DNA of 64,000 bases from Actinomycetospora callitridis (lineage in GTDB: Bacteria > Actinomycetota > Actinomycetes > Mycobacteriales > Pseudonocardiaceae). Of the stretch, positions 19,762 to 29,186 are shown piece after piece. The notes under the pieces are model-generated. The model saw nothing but the letters and a program-made list of their open reading frames with translations, made no database searches and was not told the origin of the DNA. A program made the position numbers and the translations under genes. The DNA is taken from NCBI RefSeq assembly GCF_028737265.1, contig NZ_JAQZAK010000001.1, positions 372,001 through 436,000 on the forward strand. The letters run 5' to 3'. Numbering within the stretch: the first letter of the stretch is position 1; each line of letters opens with the position of its first letter.

Positions 19762-19834
19762 CGCCCCCGGCAGGATTCGAACCTGCGACACCCGCTTTAG
19801 GAGAGCGGTGCTCTATCCCCTGAGCTACGGGGGC
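19762..19834 (-). tRNA. tRNA-Arg (anticodon CCU)
   Basis: Reads on the minus strand as a 73-base cloverleaf: 5' acceptor GCCCCCG pairs with CGGGGGC, D arm GCTCAGGGGATAGAGC, anticodon stem CCGCT/AGCGG around loop CTCCTAA (anticodon CCT), and T arm with GGTTCGAATCC. The discriminator base is G. CCA is not encoded (GCCC follows). It decodes AGG. Such tRNA genes are frequent integration sites in actinobacteria, but no integrase or att repeat was seen next to it. Confidence 0.97.
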
Positions 19835-19988
19835 CCGCGTGCACTCTAGCGCCCACGACCGTCGTCGCCGGTCGTCGTCCTCACGTCGGTGGGAGATCGG
19901 GAGCAAGCGCTTGCTGCCTCAACCGGGCCGCGACACTCCCCGATAGTGAGGTGGATCCCGGGGCGGGACACGTGCACCCTGGTCTCTC

Positions 19989-20192
19989 GTGGCCGACTCA
20001 CCGAACGGCGCCCAGCCTCCGGGCGAGCAGGACGACAGCGGCGCCCGCGCCCAGGTGCACCTCGACGACACCTTCGACAGCGCGGCGCTCGCCGTCTTCC
20101 GGACCGCCGAGTGGATTCCACCGGCGTACCGGCAGGCCTACCTCGACGGCGCCGCGAGCGTGCTCGGCTACGACGCACTCGTGGAGAACTGA
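19989..20192 (+). CDS. small hypothetical protein (67 aa)
   Basis: Short acidic protein with a disordered N-terminus (MADSPNGAQPPGEQDDSG) and a likely helical C-terminal half (LDDTFDSAALAVFRTAEWIP, then AYRQAYLDGAASVLGYDALV). Third-position GC is high throughout, as in real genes here, but the GTG start lacks a clear ribosome-binding site. Its 3' end overlaps the convergent EamA transporter gene by 25 bases. No family recognised; the organisation resembles many small actinobacterial orphan proteins. Confidence 0.5.
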   Translation: MADSPNGAQPPGEQDDSGARAQVHLDDTFDSAALAVFRTAEWIPPAYRQAYLDGAASVLGYDALVEN

Positions 20193-21070
20193 GCGCCCCG
20201 CGCCCCCGCCCGTTCCGCACCGATCCCCGCGAGGACGACGGCCGCGACGCCGGCCGCCGCGGCCGGTGACGGCGTCTGGCTCAGGAAGAGCACCCCGACC
20301 CCGAGGGCGATCGCGGGCTCGAGGCACATCAGCGTGCCGAAGGCGGCCGTGGTCAGCCGGCGCAGCGCCAGGAGCTCGAGGCTGAAGGGCACGACGGGGA
20401 GCAGCAGGGCGATCCCGAGGCCCGCGAGCAGCACGGACAGGTCCAGAGCCCCCGTCGAGACGCTTCCCACCAGGCTCGGCCCGGCGACGACGGTCGCGAC
20501 CAGCCCGGCCACCGGCATCGACACCCCGAGCCCCGTCAGGCCGGTGACCTGGTCGCCCACGCGCTGGGTCAGCAGGATGTAGCCGGCCCAGCAGGCCGCG
20601 GCGGCGAGGGCGAAGGCGACGCCGGCCGGGTCGAGGCCGCTCTGCCAGGGGTTGGTCAGCAGGACGACGCCGAGCGCGGCGAGCAGGGCCCAGCCGCGCG
20701 CCCGTCCCCGGCCCCGGAGCAGCGCGACCCCGAGCGGGCCGAGGAACTCCAGCGCTGCCGCCGTGCCCAGCGGGATGCGCGCGAGCGCCTCGGTGAACAG
20801 GATCGTCAGGCCGGCGGTCACGGTGCCGAGTGCGACGGCGGCCGCGAACCCGGACCGGGTGAACGCCGACGGCCTCGGACGCGCGATCACGGCGAGCAGG
20901 AGCCCGGCCCAGAGCAGCCGCAGCGCCGCCGTACCCGTCGACCCGATCCGGTCGAAGAGGCCGACGGAGACGGCGAGCCCGATCTGGACGCACAGCATCG
21001 AGCCCGTCGCCATGAGGGCGCCGGTGCGGGGCGAGGACGGGAGGACGAGCGGGGAGGTCGGGGCGGCCAC
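20168..21070 (-). CDS. EamA/DMT family exporter (RhtA-like)
   Basis: Ten-helix drug/metabolite transporter, about 300 residues. It contains two EamA repeats: the first from TGSMLCVQIGLAVSVGLFD to LGVVLLTNPW, the second from GVAFALAAAACWAGYILLTQ to VAAVVLAGIG. Landmarks typical of the RhtA threonine/homoserine exporter branch are EALARIPLGTAAALEFLGPL and LEPAIALGVGVLFLSQTPS. An ATG at 21118 extends the frame by 16 residues but would leave only 27 bases to the divergent LysR gene; GTG 21070 is preferred, though no clear ribosome-binding site decides. Divergent pairing with a LysR regulator suggests that regulator controls it. Confidence 0.86.
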   Translation of the reverse strand: MAAPTSPLVLPSSPRTGALMATGSMLCVQIGLAVSVGLFDRIGSTGTAALRLLWAGLLLAVIARPRPSAFTRSGFAAAVALGTVTAGLTILFTEALARIPLGTAAALEFLGPLGVALLRGRGRARGWALLAALGVVLLTNPWQSGLDPAGVAFALAAAACWAGYILLTQRVGDQVTGLTGLGVSMPVAGLVATVVAGPSLVGSVSTGALDLSVLLAGLGIALLLPVVPFSLELLALRRLTTAAFGTLMCLEPAIALGVGVLFLSQTPSPAAAAGVAAVVLAGIGAERAGARGAQFSTSAS

Positions 21071-21145
21071 GACGACCAGTGAAGGCGAGCGAACCGTTCG
21101 CGTCCACGTGAGAATCATGGACGCGATGTCCGCAGATCACGGACG

Positions 21146-22057
21146 ATGGCCGGCGTGGACACCCGTCGCCTGCCCTATCTCGTGGAGTTCGCGCGGCACG
21201 GCTCGATGCGGGTGGTGGCGGAGGTGCTGGGCACCAGCACGTCGGTGGTCTCGCAGCAGATCGCCGCGCTGGCGCGGGAGGTCGGCGCGGCCCTGGTGGA
21301 GCCGGCGGGACGCCGGTCCCGGCTCACCCCGGAGGGTCGGCGTCTGGCCGAGCACGCCCGCACGATCCTCGCCGCGATCGAGACCGCCGAGCTCGACCTC
21401 GACCCGGACGCCGAGCCGCACGGGGTCGTCCGCGTGGCCGGGTTCGCGACGGCCGTTCGACGGGCGGTGGTCCCGACCGTCACCGCGCTGGCCACGACCC
21501 ACCCGCAGGTGGCGCTGACGATCCGCGAGTACGAGCCCGCCGAGGCGCACGCGATGCTCGCCGCCGACGAGATCGACCTCGCCCTGACCTACGACTACGA
21601 CCTGGCTCCCGCCGCGCTCGACCCCGACCTCTCCGCGGTCCCGCTGTGGTCGGCGGACTGGGGGCTCGCGGTCCCGAGCGAGGAGGTGCCGTCCGCCGCC
21701 GACGCGCTCGACGCCCTCGGGGTGGTCGCGGCGTTCGCCCACCGGGACTGGATCGGCAACTCCCGCAACCGGGCCGACGAACAGGTGCTGCGCACCCTCG
21801 CCTCGATGGCCGGCGTGGCGCCGCGCCTGACCCACGAGGCGGACAGCCTCGAGCTCGTCGAGGACCTCATCCTCGCCGGGCTCGGCGTCGGTCTCCTGCC
21901 GCGCGACCGCCGTCCCCGTCCCGGTGTCGAGGTCCTCGCGCTCACCGCACCCGGCGTCCGGCTCCGCGCCTACGCGGTGACCCGCCGCGGCCGCGCCGGC
22001 TGGCCCGCGCTGGCCCTCGTCCTCGACCGGATCGTGCGCAGGGCCGAACACCGGTGA
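21146..22057 (+). CDS. LysR family transcriptional regulator
   Basis: 303-residue LTTR. The winged helix-turn-helix spans about residues 5-65 (LPYLVEFARHGSMRVVAEVL, TSTSVVSQQIAALAREVGA, RSRLTPEGRRLAEHARTIL), followed by the periplasmic-binding-like effector domain (VVRVAGFATAVRRAVVPTV; DEIDLALTYDYDLAP; GLGVGLLPRD). It is transcribed divergently from the EamA exporter, a standard LTTR arrangement, so it probably senses the exported amine/amino acid or a related ligand and controls that promoter and its own. ATG 21146 is used; a GTG four codons later is an alternative. Confidence 0.9.
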   Translation: MAGVDTRRLPYLVEFARHGSMRVVAEVLGTSTSVVSQQIAALAREVGAALVEPAGRRSRLTPEGRRLAEHARTILAAIETAELDLDPDAEPHGVVRVAGFATAVRRAVVPTVTALATTHPQVALTIREYEPAEAHAMLAADEIDLALTYDYDLAPAALDPDLSAVPLWSADWGLAVPSEEVPSAADALDALGVVAAFAHRDWIGNSRNRADEQVLRTLASMAGVAPRLTHEADSLELVEDLILAGLGVGLLPRDRRPRPGVEVLALTAPGVRLRAYAVTRRGRAGWPALALVLDRIVRRAEHR

Positions 22058-22206
22058 GCCGCGTGTCCGCAACTCCTGCGGAGGCTGGACCAAACGGCGG
22101 CGCTGCGCGACGCTGTTCGAACGCGTCCCGGCTCGGACCCCGCCGGACGGCACGACACGCGCGCCCGGAGCGCGGTGAACGCTGGTCGAGGGGGTCCGGT
22201 CGCTCC

Positions 22207-22566
22207 GTGTACGCACACACTCCGCGCACGCTCGTCCTCGCCGGACCGCTCGACGCGTCCGAGACGAAGAGCCTCCTGGACTACTGCCGGCTGCTGTACG
22301 GGAGCGGGCAGACGAGGCTCCACATCGACATGACCGGCGTGACCGAGTGCCACCGGGCCGCCCTCGACGGCCTGCAGGCCCTGACCGCGGGGGCCACCGG
22401 CCTCGCGGTCTCGCTGGGCGGGGCACACCGCGAGCAGTTCACGGCCCTGCTGAGCGCGGCCGCACCGGCCGACGCCGAGGGCCTCGGCGACTCCGTACAC
22501 GCACTCTGCCGTGCACCGGCCGACCCGGAGCCCGTGGTCGGCACCTCCCCCGGAAGTGAGCGATGA
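22207..22566 (+). CDS. STAS-domain-like protein
   Basis: 119-residue protein that looks like a lone STAS (anti-sigma antagonist) fold: beta strand TLVLAGPLDASETKSLL, helix DYCRLLYGSGQTR, strand LHIDMTGVTECHRAALDGLQ, then LAVSLGGAHREQFTALL. There is no conserved Ser/Thr at the SpoIIAA phosphorylation site that I can identify with confidence. GTG 22207 was selected because it opens the first strand; the frame is open back to 22054 but the upstream part (Arg/Gly/Ala-rich) looks non-coding. It overlaps the next ORF as ATGA, so both are probably translated together. The partner kinase or sigma factor is not in the window. Confidence 0.6.
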   Translation: MYAHTPRTLVLAGPLDASETKSLLDYCRLLYGSGQTRLHIDMTGVTECHRAALDGLQALTAGATGLAVSLGGAHREQFTALLSAAAPADAEGLGDSVHALCRAPADPEPVVGTSPGSER

Positions 22567-22928
22567 GCACCTCCCACGACGCCGAGCCCCACGTCCACGC
22601 CGAGATCGACCGGGTGGACATCGACCGCATCCGGGTCGCCGCCGACCAGGTCCTGCGCTGGGCCGAGGAAGGGGGCGCGGACGACCCGGACATCGCGCGC
22701 GTGGACCTGATCAGGCACCACGCTGGGACCCTGGTGGACCTGGGCTCCGGGGCGGCCCACCCGTTCGCCGCGACCCGCTCCCACGCGCTGACCGTGCGGA
22801 ACGAGCTCATCGAGATCGGCACCGAGCGCTCGCTGACCCTCGCCGTCTGGTTCGACGACGCCCTCGGGCTCGGCGCGCACAGGGGAGAGGCGATCGAGAG
22901 CGATCCCGCCGAGCGCGGCATCGACTGA
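22563..22928 (+). CDS. hypothetical protein (121 aa)
   Basis: Acidic soluble protein, no family recognised. The sequence alternates predicted helix (DRIRVAADQVLRWAEEGGAD) and strand (RSLTLAVWFDDALGLG). It starts with an ATG overlapping the STAS-like gene stop (ATGA) and is followed by a strong hairpin at 22980-23002, so the two genes form a short operon. By association it could belong to a stress or partner-switching circuit; that is only inference. Confidence 0.65.
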   Translation: MSTSHDAEPHVHAEIDRVDIDRIRVAADQVLRWAEEGGADDPDIARVDLIRHHAGTLVDLGSGAAHPFAATRSHALTVRNELIEIGTERSLTLAVWFDDALGLGAHRGEAIESDPAERGID

Positions 22929-22979
22929 GGGGCGCCCGATCCCGTTTCGACAGTGGGACGGATCGGGAAATGCCCGGCC

Positions 22980-23002
22980 ATCGCCGGCCGTCGGCCGGCG
23001 AT
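22980..23002. terminator. 10-bp perfect hairpin between convergent genes
   Basis: ATCGCCGGCC, loop GTC, GGCCGGCGAT. It lies 51 bases after the 22928 stop and 99 bases before the end of the convergent gene at 23101. No U-tract. Confidence 0.6.
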
Positions 23003-23100
23003 CGGGGCGGCCTCGCCGAGGGTTGAGCAGACAGCGCCGGCGGGGCCGTCACCGCTCATGTCACGTCGCGATCCGGTTCGTCACGACGGGGCCTGATGGA

Positions 23101-23658
23101 TCAGGACAGCTCGCGCGAGTAGGAGCCGACCGACTCCGCGTCCGAGGGCGCGCGCGACGACGGGACGGCCGACGAGGCGACGTCGGCGACGCGGCGCGAG
23201 CGCTCGGCGGCGTCGAGGACGGCCCCGTGGAAGCGGGCGACCTCGGGGCCCCCGTCGGACGGCACGTGCCGGGAGCTGCGCTCCGTCGAGCCGACGGGCG
23301 TGCTGAGCAGGCTCAGGCCCGGCTCCGGCACGTCGACCGCGGTGACCTCGAGCTGGTGCACCCGGTGGAAGGTCACCTGCGCGTCGGGGTCCACGCCCTC
23401 CCGGTCGGGATCGCGGTCGGTCACCACGAGGACGTCCGGGGTGAGCAGCAGCTCGACGGTGCGCCGACGCGTGCGGCTGCGGCCGAACCACCGGCCGGAC
23501 TCGACGACCTCGTCGGTGCGCACCGCGTGCGTGACCTCCGGCAGCGGGTCACGGACGAGCCCGCGGACCTCGGCCTGCTCCTGGACCAGCGAGATGACGG
23601 CCGTCGGGAGGCTGTGCACACCGATGACTCGAGACGACGTGTTGCGGTGGGTCCCCAC
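23101..23658 (-). CDS. hypothetical protein, possibly PH-like
   Basis: 185-residue protein. The middle part, with basic strands RRRTVELLLTPDVLVVTDRD and a following HRVHQLEVTAVDVPEPGL, looks like a PH/bPH-type beta barrel that displays a histidine-rich strand, but no family is certain. The C-terminal 60 residues are Ser/Ala-rich. GTG 23658 is chosen because GGAGGGG lies five bases upstream; an ATG at 23724 would add 22 residues without a ribosome-binding site. It is divergent from the sirtuin gene. Function unknown. Confidence 0.6.
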   Translation of the reverse strand: MGTHRNTSSRVIGVHSLPTAVISLVQEQAEVRGLVRDPLPEVTHAVRTDEVVESGRWFGRSRTRRRTVELLLTPDVLVVTDRDPDREGVDPDAQVTFHRVHQLEVTAVDVPEPGLSLLSTPVGSTERSSRHVPSDGGPEVARFHGAVLDAAERSRRVADVASSAVPSSRAPSDAESVGSYSRELS

Positions 23659-23796
23659 GACACCCCTCCACTCCGCGACGCGAGCCGGGGGTTCCATCAC
23701 CCGGAGGTGCTCGCGACGCCGCATGGGTGAGGTCGGGGTGAATCATGCCTGCGTTACACGCGCCACCCGATCCAGCGAACATGCGACCGTGTGCGC

Positions 23797-24573
23797 ATGC
23801 GTGACGACGCTCCGGACCGGGAGGTGGCGCACGCGGCGGAGCTCGTCGCGCGCGCCCGGCGCGTGACCGTGCTCAGCGGCGCGGGGGTGTCCACGGACTC
23901 CGGCATCCCCGACTTCCGCGGGCCGCAGGGCGTGTGGACGCGCAACCCCGCGGCCGAGCGCCTCTCGTCGCTCCAGGCCTACGTCTCCGACCCGGAGGTG
24001 CGGCGCGAGGCCTGGCGGCAGCGCGCGACCCACCCCGTCTGGACCGCGCGCCCCGGCCCCGCGCACGCCGCGCTGGTCGACCTCGAGCGCTCGGGGCGGC
24101 TGCTCGCGCTGCTCACCCAGAACATCGACGAGCTGCACCAGGCCGCCGGGTCGTCGCCCGAGCTCGTCGTCGAGCTGCACGGGACGATGCACCACACGGA
24201 GTGCCTGTCCTGCGGTGCCCGCGCCCCGATGGCCGAGACGCTGGCCCGCGTCGCCGCCGGCGAGGACGACCCGCCGTGCCTGCACTGCGGCGGTGTCCTG
24301 AAATCGGCGACCATCTCCTTCGGCCAGGAGCTCGACGTCGGCGTGCTGATGCGGGCCCGGCGGGCCGCGGTCGACACCGACGTCCTGCTCGCCGTCGGGA
24401 CGTCGCTGGGCGTGCACCCGGCGGCCGGCGTCGTCGACCTCGCCGCGGCCGCCGGCGCCGCGGTGGTCATCGTCAACGCCGAGCCGACGCCGTACGACGA
24501 CGTCGCCACGGTGGTGCTGCGCGGCGGGGTCGGCGAGATCCTCCCGCGGCTGGTGCCCGGCCCGTCCGAGTGA
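23797..24573 (+). CDS. Sir2 family NAD-dependent protein deacylase
   Basis: 258-residue sirtuin that removes acetyl or other acyl groups from protein lysines using NAD. Motifs in order: TVLSGAGVSTDSGIPDFRGP (NAD site), TQNIDELHQAAGS, catalytic histidine in VVELHGTMHHTECLSCGA, and four zinc cysteines in two pairs (CLSC and CLHC), then VGTSLGVHPAAGVV and IVNAEPTPYDD. The start is either GTG 23791 or ATG 23797; ATG is listed and neither has a clear ribosome-binding site. Protein deacylation links NAD status to acetyl-CoA synthetases and other enzymes; the specific targets are not deducible. It ends three bases from the convergent DUF4239 gene. Confidence 0.93.
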   Translation: MRDDAPDREVAHAAELVARARRVTVLSGAGVSTDSGIPDFRGPQGVWTRNPAAERLSSLQAYVSDPEVRREAWRQRATHPVWTARPGPAHAALVDLERSGRLLALLTQNIDELHQAAGSSPELVVELHGTMHHTECLSCGARAPMAETLARVAAGEDDPPCLHCGGVLKSATISFGQELDVGVLMRARRAAVDTDVLLAVGTSLGVHPAAGVVDLAAAAGAAVVIVNAEPTPYDDVATVVLRGGVGEILPRLVPGPSE

Positions 24574-24576
24574 GCC

Positions 24577-25347
24577 TCAGCGCGAGAAGTCGGACAGCAC
24601 GCGTTCCAGGGGCGCGGGTTGGACGGCGACGTCGCCGAGGAACGGCTGGTCGATCGCGATCGCCACGAAGAGCAGCACGCCGATCGTCGCCGCGAGGCTG
24701 CCCGTCATGAACAGGTGCAGGGACGTGCTGCGCAGCCCGAAGATCATCCCGAAGCCGATCGTGACCACGCCGCCGAGGACCAGCGCGACCCACAGGACGC
24801 CGGGGAGCCCCTGCCCGACGAAGTCGAGGCGTTGCGAGCGGAACGAGAGGACGTCGGCGAACCGGTCGGCCTCGACGGCGACGTACGCCTGCTGGATGGC
24901 CGTGTCGGCCGGCAGCGTGGCGAGGTGCTCCGCGGTGCGGTCGAGTACCGCCGCGACCGCCGGCGAGCCGGGCTCGCCACGACCCATCGCCGGCCACTCG
25001 TACGTCACCACGGCCGCGGCGTAGTCGCGCACGTCGCCCTGGACGCGCTCGCGGACCTCCGGGGGGAAGGCGACGGTCTCGCGGTAGAGCCCGCGCAGCG
25101 CGCTCGCCTCCTGCCCGACGACATTCGACGCCTGGCTGAACTGCTGCCACGTGACGACGACGACGAACGCCAGGAGCACGGCGTAGATGACGCCGACGAT
25201 CGCGATGAGGTAGCCCGCGACGTCGTTGTGCTCGCCCTCGGCGAGGTGCGGCCACTGCCGGCGGACAAGCACCTGGAGCCCGGTGACCAGCAGCGGGACC
25301 ACGATCACGAACAGGACGAACAGCAACCAGATCGGCAGCATGGTCAT
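24577..25347 (-). CDS. DUF4239 (bestrophin-like) membrane protein
   Basis: 256-residue membrane protein of the DUF4239 family. Two N-terminal helices (LPIWLLFVLFVIVVPLLVTG; YLIAIVGVIYAVLLAFVVVV) precede a soluble helical section containing the family stretch ASNVVGQEASALRGLYRETV, and two C-terminal helices (VLWVALVLGGVVTIGFGM; LAATIGVLLFVAIAI). The role of this family is unknown; similarity to bestrophin-like channels has been proposed. Start is ATG. The gene is alone between convergent and divergent neighbours, so context gives no clue. Confidence 0.82.
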   Translation of the reverse strand: MTMLPIWLLFVLFVIVVPLLVTGLQVLVRRQWPHLAEGEHNDVAGYLIAIVGVIYAVLLAFVVVVTWQQFSQASNVVGQEASALRGLYRETVAFPPEVRERVQGDVRDYAAAVVTYEWPAMGRGEPGSPAVAAVLDRTAEHLATLPADTAIQQAYVAVEADRFADVLSFRSQRLDFVGQGLPGVLWVALVLGGVVTIGFGMIFGLRSTSLHLFMTGSLAATIGVLLFVAIAIDQPFLGDVAVQPAPLERVLSDFSR

Positions 25348-25440
25348 CGGGGGCCCGGGTCCGTGGCGGACACGCGCGGGAGCCTAGTGGGATCGACCCC
25401 CATGGTGGCGCGCGCGGAACCACAGGCGCACGATCAGGCC

Positions 25441-25965
25441 ATGACCTCTGTCGACCTCGCCCAGGTGCCGCAGCGTCTCGCCACCGGTGCCTTCATCCTC
25501 AACTCCGGCCTCCAGAAGTGGTCCGGCGACGAGGAGACCGCGGCCGGGCTGCACGGCTTCGCGTCCGGCACCTACCCGTTCCTCAAGGACATGGACCCGC
25601 CCACGTTCCTCAAGGCCCTCGCCGTGGGCGAGATGGCCGTGGGCGCCACGCTCCTCGCGCCGTTCGTCCCCGGCCGCCTCGCCGGCGCCGCGCTGACCGG
25701 CTTCTCCGCGGGGATGCTCGGGCTCTACCTGCGGACGCCGGGCATGCACGACGGGCGCCTGCGCCCCACCCAGCAGGGCACGCCCATCGCCAAGGACATC
25801 TGGATGATGGGCATCGGCGCCGCACTGCTGCTCGGCAACGGGCAGCGACGCGCGGAGAAGAAGGCGACGAAGAACGCCGAGAAGGCGGTGCGTAAGGCCG
25901 AGAAGCGCGCGGCGCAGGCGGAGGCGAAGGTGGAGAAGAAGGCGGCGCAGCTCGCGCGGGACTGA
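25441..25965 (+). CDS. DoxX-like membrane protein with Lys/Ala-rich tail
   Basis: 174-residue protein. The first ~135 residues form about four hydrophobic segments in the style of the DoxX/SURF4 group (FILNSGLQKWSGDEETAAG; VGEMAVGATLLAPFVPGR; IWMMGIGAALLLGNGQ). The last ~38 residues are almost only Lys, Ala, Glu and Arg (AEKKATKNAEKAVRKAEKRA), a long charged coil reminiscent of histone-H1/HupB-type tails. Such a tail could bind nucleic acid or lipid head groups. ATG 25441 is the clear start. Function unknown. Confidence 0.75.
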   Translation: MTSVDLAQVPQRLATGAFILNSGLQKWSGDEETAAGLHGFASGTYPFLKDMDPPTFLKALAVGEMAVGATLLAPFVPGRLAGAALTGFSAGMLGLYLRTPGMHDGRLRPTQQGTPIAKDIWMMGIGAALLLGNGQRRAEKKATKNAEKAVRKAEKRAAQAEAKVEKKAAQLARD

Positions 25966-26034
25966 CCCGCAGGACGCGGCGTCGAACGGGCCACGAACGG
26001 GGTTGGACCGACCCGGATCGGTGACCCCACCGGT

Positions 26035-26880
26035 ATGGCGGTGGATGTCGGGAGCACGGGCACGGACGAGATCGACCACGGGCTGTTCGGGCCGTCGTCG
26101 GTGACGTGGCGGGTCCAGCTGGAGCCCGTGCTCTGGGTGGCGGGGATGCGGGCGCTGCTGCTGCAGTCGCTGCACCCCCGGGTCATGCGCGGGACGTTCC
26201 AGAACTCCGCGCTGTTCGACCCGAAGAAGGCCTGGCCGCGGTTCCAGCGCACGGTCGGCTTCGTCGGCACCCGCACCTTCGGCACCCACGACGACGTCGA
26301 GGCCGCCGGGGCGCGGGTGCGGCGGATGCACGCGACCCTGAAGGGCCGCGCCCCGGACGGCACGTCGTTCGCGCTCGACGACCCCGAGAACCTGCTCTGG
26401 GTGCACAACGCCGAGATCGACTCGTACGTCGACGTCGCCCGCCGGGCCGGGGTGGTCGACGACGCCGAGGCCGACACCTACGTCGCGGAGAGCGTGCGCG
26501 CGGCCGAGGTGGTGGGCCTCGACCCCGCGATCGTGCCGGCGTCGCGGGCCGAACTCGCCGCCTACTTCGACCGCGTGCGCCCCGAGCTGGCGCTCACCGA
26601 CGAGGCGCGGCGCGGTGTGGGCGGCCTGCTCACCCCGCAGCCGAGCGCGCCGACGGGGGTCGCCCTGGCCCTCTCGTCGATCGCCGCGGTGTCCTTCACG
26701 ACCCTGCCCCGGTGGGCGCGCCGGATGTACGGCCTGCCGGGCCTGCCGACGACCGACCTCGGCGTCACCCTCGCCCTCAAGGCGCTCCGGACGGCGTCGG
26801 ACCTGCTCCCCGACATCCCCGCCCCGCCCGAGATCGCCCGGGCCCGGCGCCTGGTGCGCGAGGCCCGCGCGGCGGGGTGA
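26035..26880 (+). CDS. MpaB-like oxygenase family protein (DUF2236)
   Basis: 281-residue protein of the ER-bound oxygenase MpaB/latex-clearing-protein superfamily, several of whose members bind heme b. Landmarks: GPSSVTWRVQLEPVLWVAGM, the histidine in LLLQSLHPRVMRG (near residue 48), RTFGTHDDVEAAGARVRRMH, and LWVHNAEIDSYVDV with a second conserved histidine. Actinobacteria carry many such paralogues; substrates are mostly unknown, with some acting on rubber or sterol-like compounds. The thiolase and SDR that follow are 100 bases downstream and may be in the same unit, which would suit lipid or sterol degradation, but this is weak evidence. Confidence 0.85.
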   Translation: MAVDVGSTGTDEIDHGLFGPSSVTWRVQLEPVLWVAGMRALLLQSLHPRVMRGTFQNSALFDPKKAWPRFQRTVGFVGTRTFGTHDDVEAAGARVRRMHATLKGRAPDGTSFALDDPENLLWVHNAEIDSYVDVARRAGVVDDAEADTYVAESVRAAEVVGLDPAIVPASRAELAAYFDRVRPELALTDEARRGVGGLLTPQPSAPTGVALALSSIAAVSFTTLPRWARRMYGLPGLPTTDLGVTLALKALRTASDLLPDIPAPPEIARARRLVREARAAG

Positions 26881-26980
26881 CGCGGCACCTCTGGTGTCAG
26901 CGGCGTGGCGTCGCAGACACTGGACGTCCGTAACGCCACGCGCTCGATCGCGCCGCGCTCGATCCGACGAGGAGAACCAG

Positions 26981-28128
<1,148 letters not shown>

Positions 28129-28129
<1 letters not shown>

Positions 28130-28893
28130 TGGAGCTGCGTGATCGCACGGCCGTCGTCACCGGGGCCGGCGGGGGGATCGGGCGGGCGCTGGTCGCCGCT
28201 CTCGCCGAGGCCGGCGCCCGCGTGGTGGCCACCGACCGCGACGCCCCGGAGGTCGAGGGTGCGGCGGTGACGCGTGCGCTCGACGTCACCGACGCCGACG
28301 CGACCGCCGCGTTGCTGGACGAGGTCGGGCCGGTCGACGTCTACCTCGCCAATGCGGGCGTCGGTGCCGGCACGGACCCCGTCGAGACCCCCGACGCCGT
28401 CTGGGACACGGTGCTCGACGTCAACCTGCGCGCCCACATCACCGCCGCGAAGCTGCTGCTTCCCGGGTGGCTGGAGCGCGGCGAGGGCTACTTCGTCTCG
28501 ACGGCGTCGGCGGCGGGGCTGCTGACCCAGATCGGCTCGGCACCCTACGCGGTGAGCAAGCACGCGGCGGTGGCGTTCGCCGAGTGGCTCTCGGTCACGT
28601 ACGGCGCGCGCGGTGTCCGCGTCAGCACCGTCTGCCCCATGGGCGTGGCGACGCCGATGCTCGAGGCCGACCCGGACGGCATGGGCGCGCTGGCGACGGG
28701 GACGGTGAAGGCGGCGGGCGAGGTGCTCACGCCCGAGGCCGTCGCCGCGGCCGTCGTCGAGGGGATCGGGCGCGAGGAGTTCCTCGTCCTGCCGCATCCC
28801 GAGGTGCTCACGTACTTCCGGCGCAAGGGCGAGGACTACGAGCGCTGGCTCGCCGGGATGCGCCGGCTGCAGTCGGCGATCGGCGGCGGTTAG
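28129..28893 (+). CDS. short-chain dehydrogenase/reductase
   Basis: 254-residue classical SDR. The cofactor motif TAVVTGAGGGIGRALVAALA, LANAGVG, the catalytic Ser in YFVSTASAAGLL and YAVSKHAAVAFAEW (YxxxK) are all in place, and VCPMGVATPML follows. Asp after the second strand (VATDRD) indicates NAD rather than NADP. The start GTG shares one base with the thiolase stop, so a role as hydroxyacyl-CoA or alcohol dehydrogenase in the same lipid pathway is likely. Its 3' end overlaps the convergent DUF1330 gene by four bases. Confidence 0.92.
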
Positions 28894-29186
28894 TCGGGGA
28901 GCCCCTCCACGATCCGGATCTCCCGCTCCGCGCCGTCGCCCAGGGCGCGCAGGGCCTCCTGGTAGGCGGGGGAGTGGTACGCGGCCACCGCGGCGTCGGC
29001 GTCCGGGAACGCGATGAGCGTGGTGCGCTGCACCGTCCCGGCGCCCTCGAAGACGGCGGCCGCGGGGCCGCGCGCCAGGAAGCGCCCGCCGGCCTGCGTG
29101 ATCGCGGGCCCGGCGAGGGCGGCGTAGGCCGCGACCTTCTCCTGGTCGTGCACGGTGGTGAAGTAGTTGATCCAGTAGGCGGTCAC
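28890..29186 (-). CDS. DUF1330 / dimeric alpha-beta barrel protein
   Basis: 98-residue protein of the DUF1330 (dimeric ferredoxin-like barrel) family: TAYWINYFTTVHDQEKVAAY, GGRFLARGPAAAVFEGAG, LIAFPDADAAVAAYHSPAYQ. Members include small oxygenase- and isomerase-like enzymes of unknown substrate. GTG start overlaps the HxlR stop as GTGA, so it is the last gene of an operon led by the DUF3237 gene at 31001. The adjacent HxlR regulator suggests response to an electrophile or aromatic compound. Confidence 0.82.
   Translation of the reverse strand: MTAYWINYFTTVHDQEKVAAYAALAGPAITQAGGRFLARGPAAAVFEGAGTVQRTTLIAFPDADAAVAAYHSPAYQEALRALGDGAEREIRIVEGLPD

Noticed and set aside
19762..19834. Genomic island at tRNA-Arg
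   Set aside because: No integrase, no repeated tRNA 3' end and no mobile genes were found on either side.
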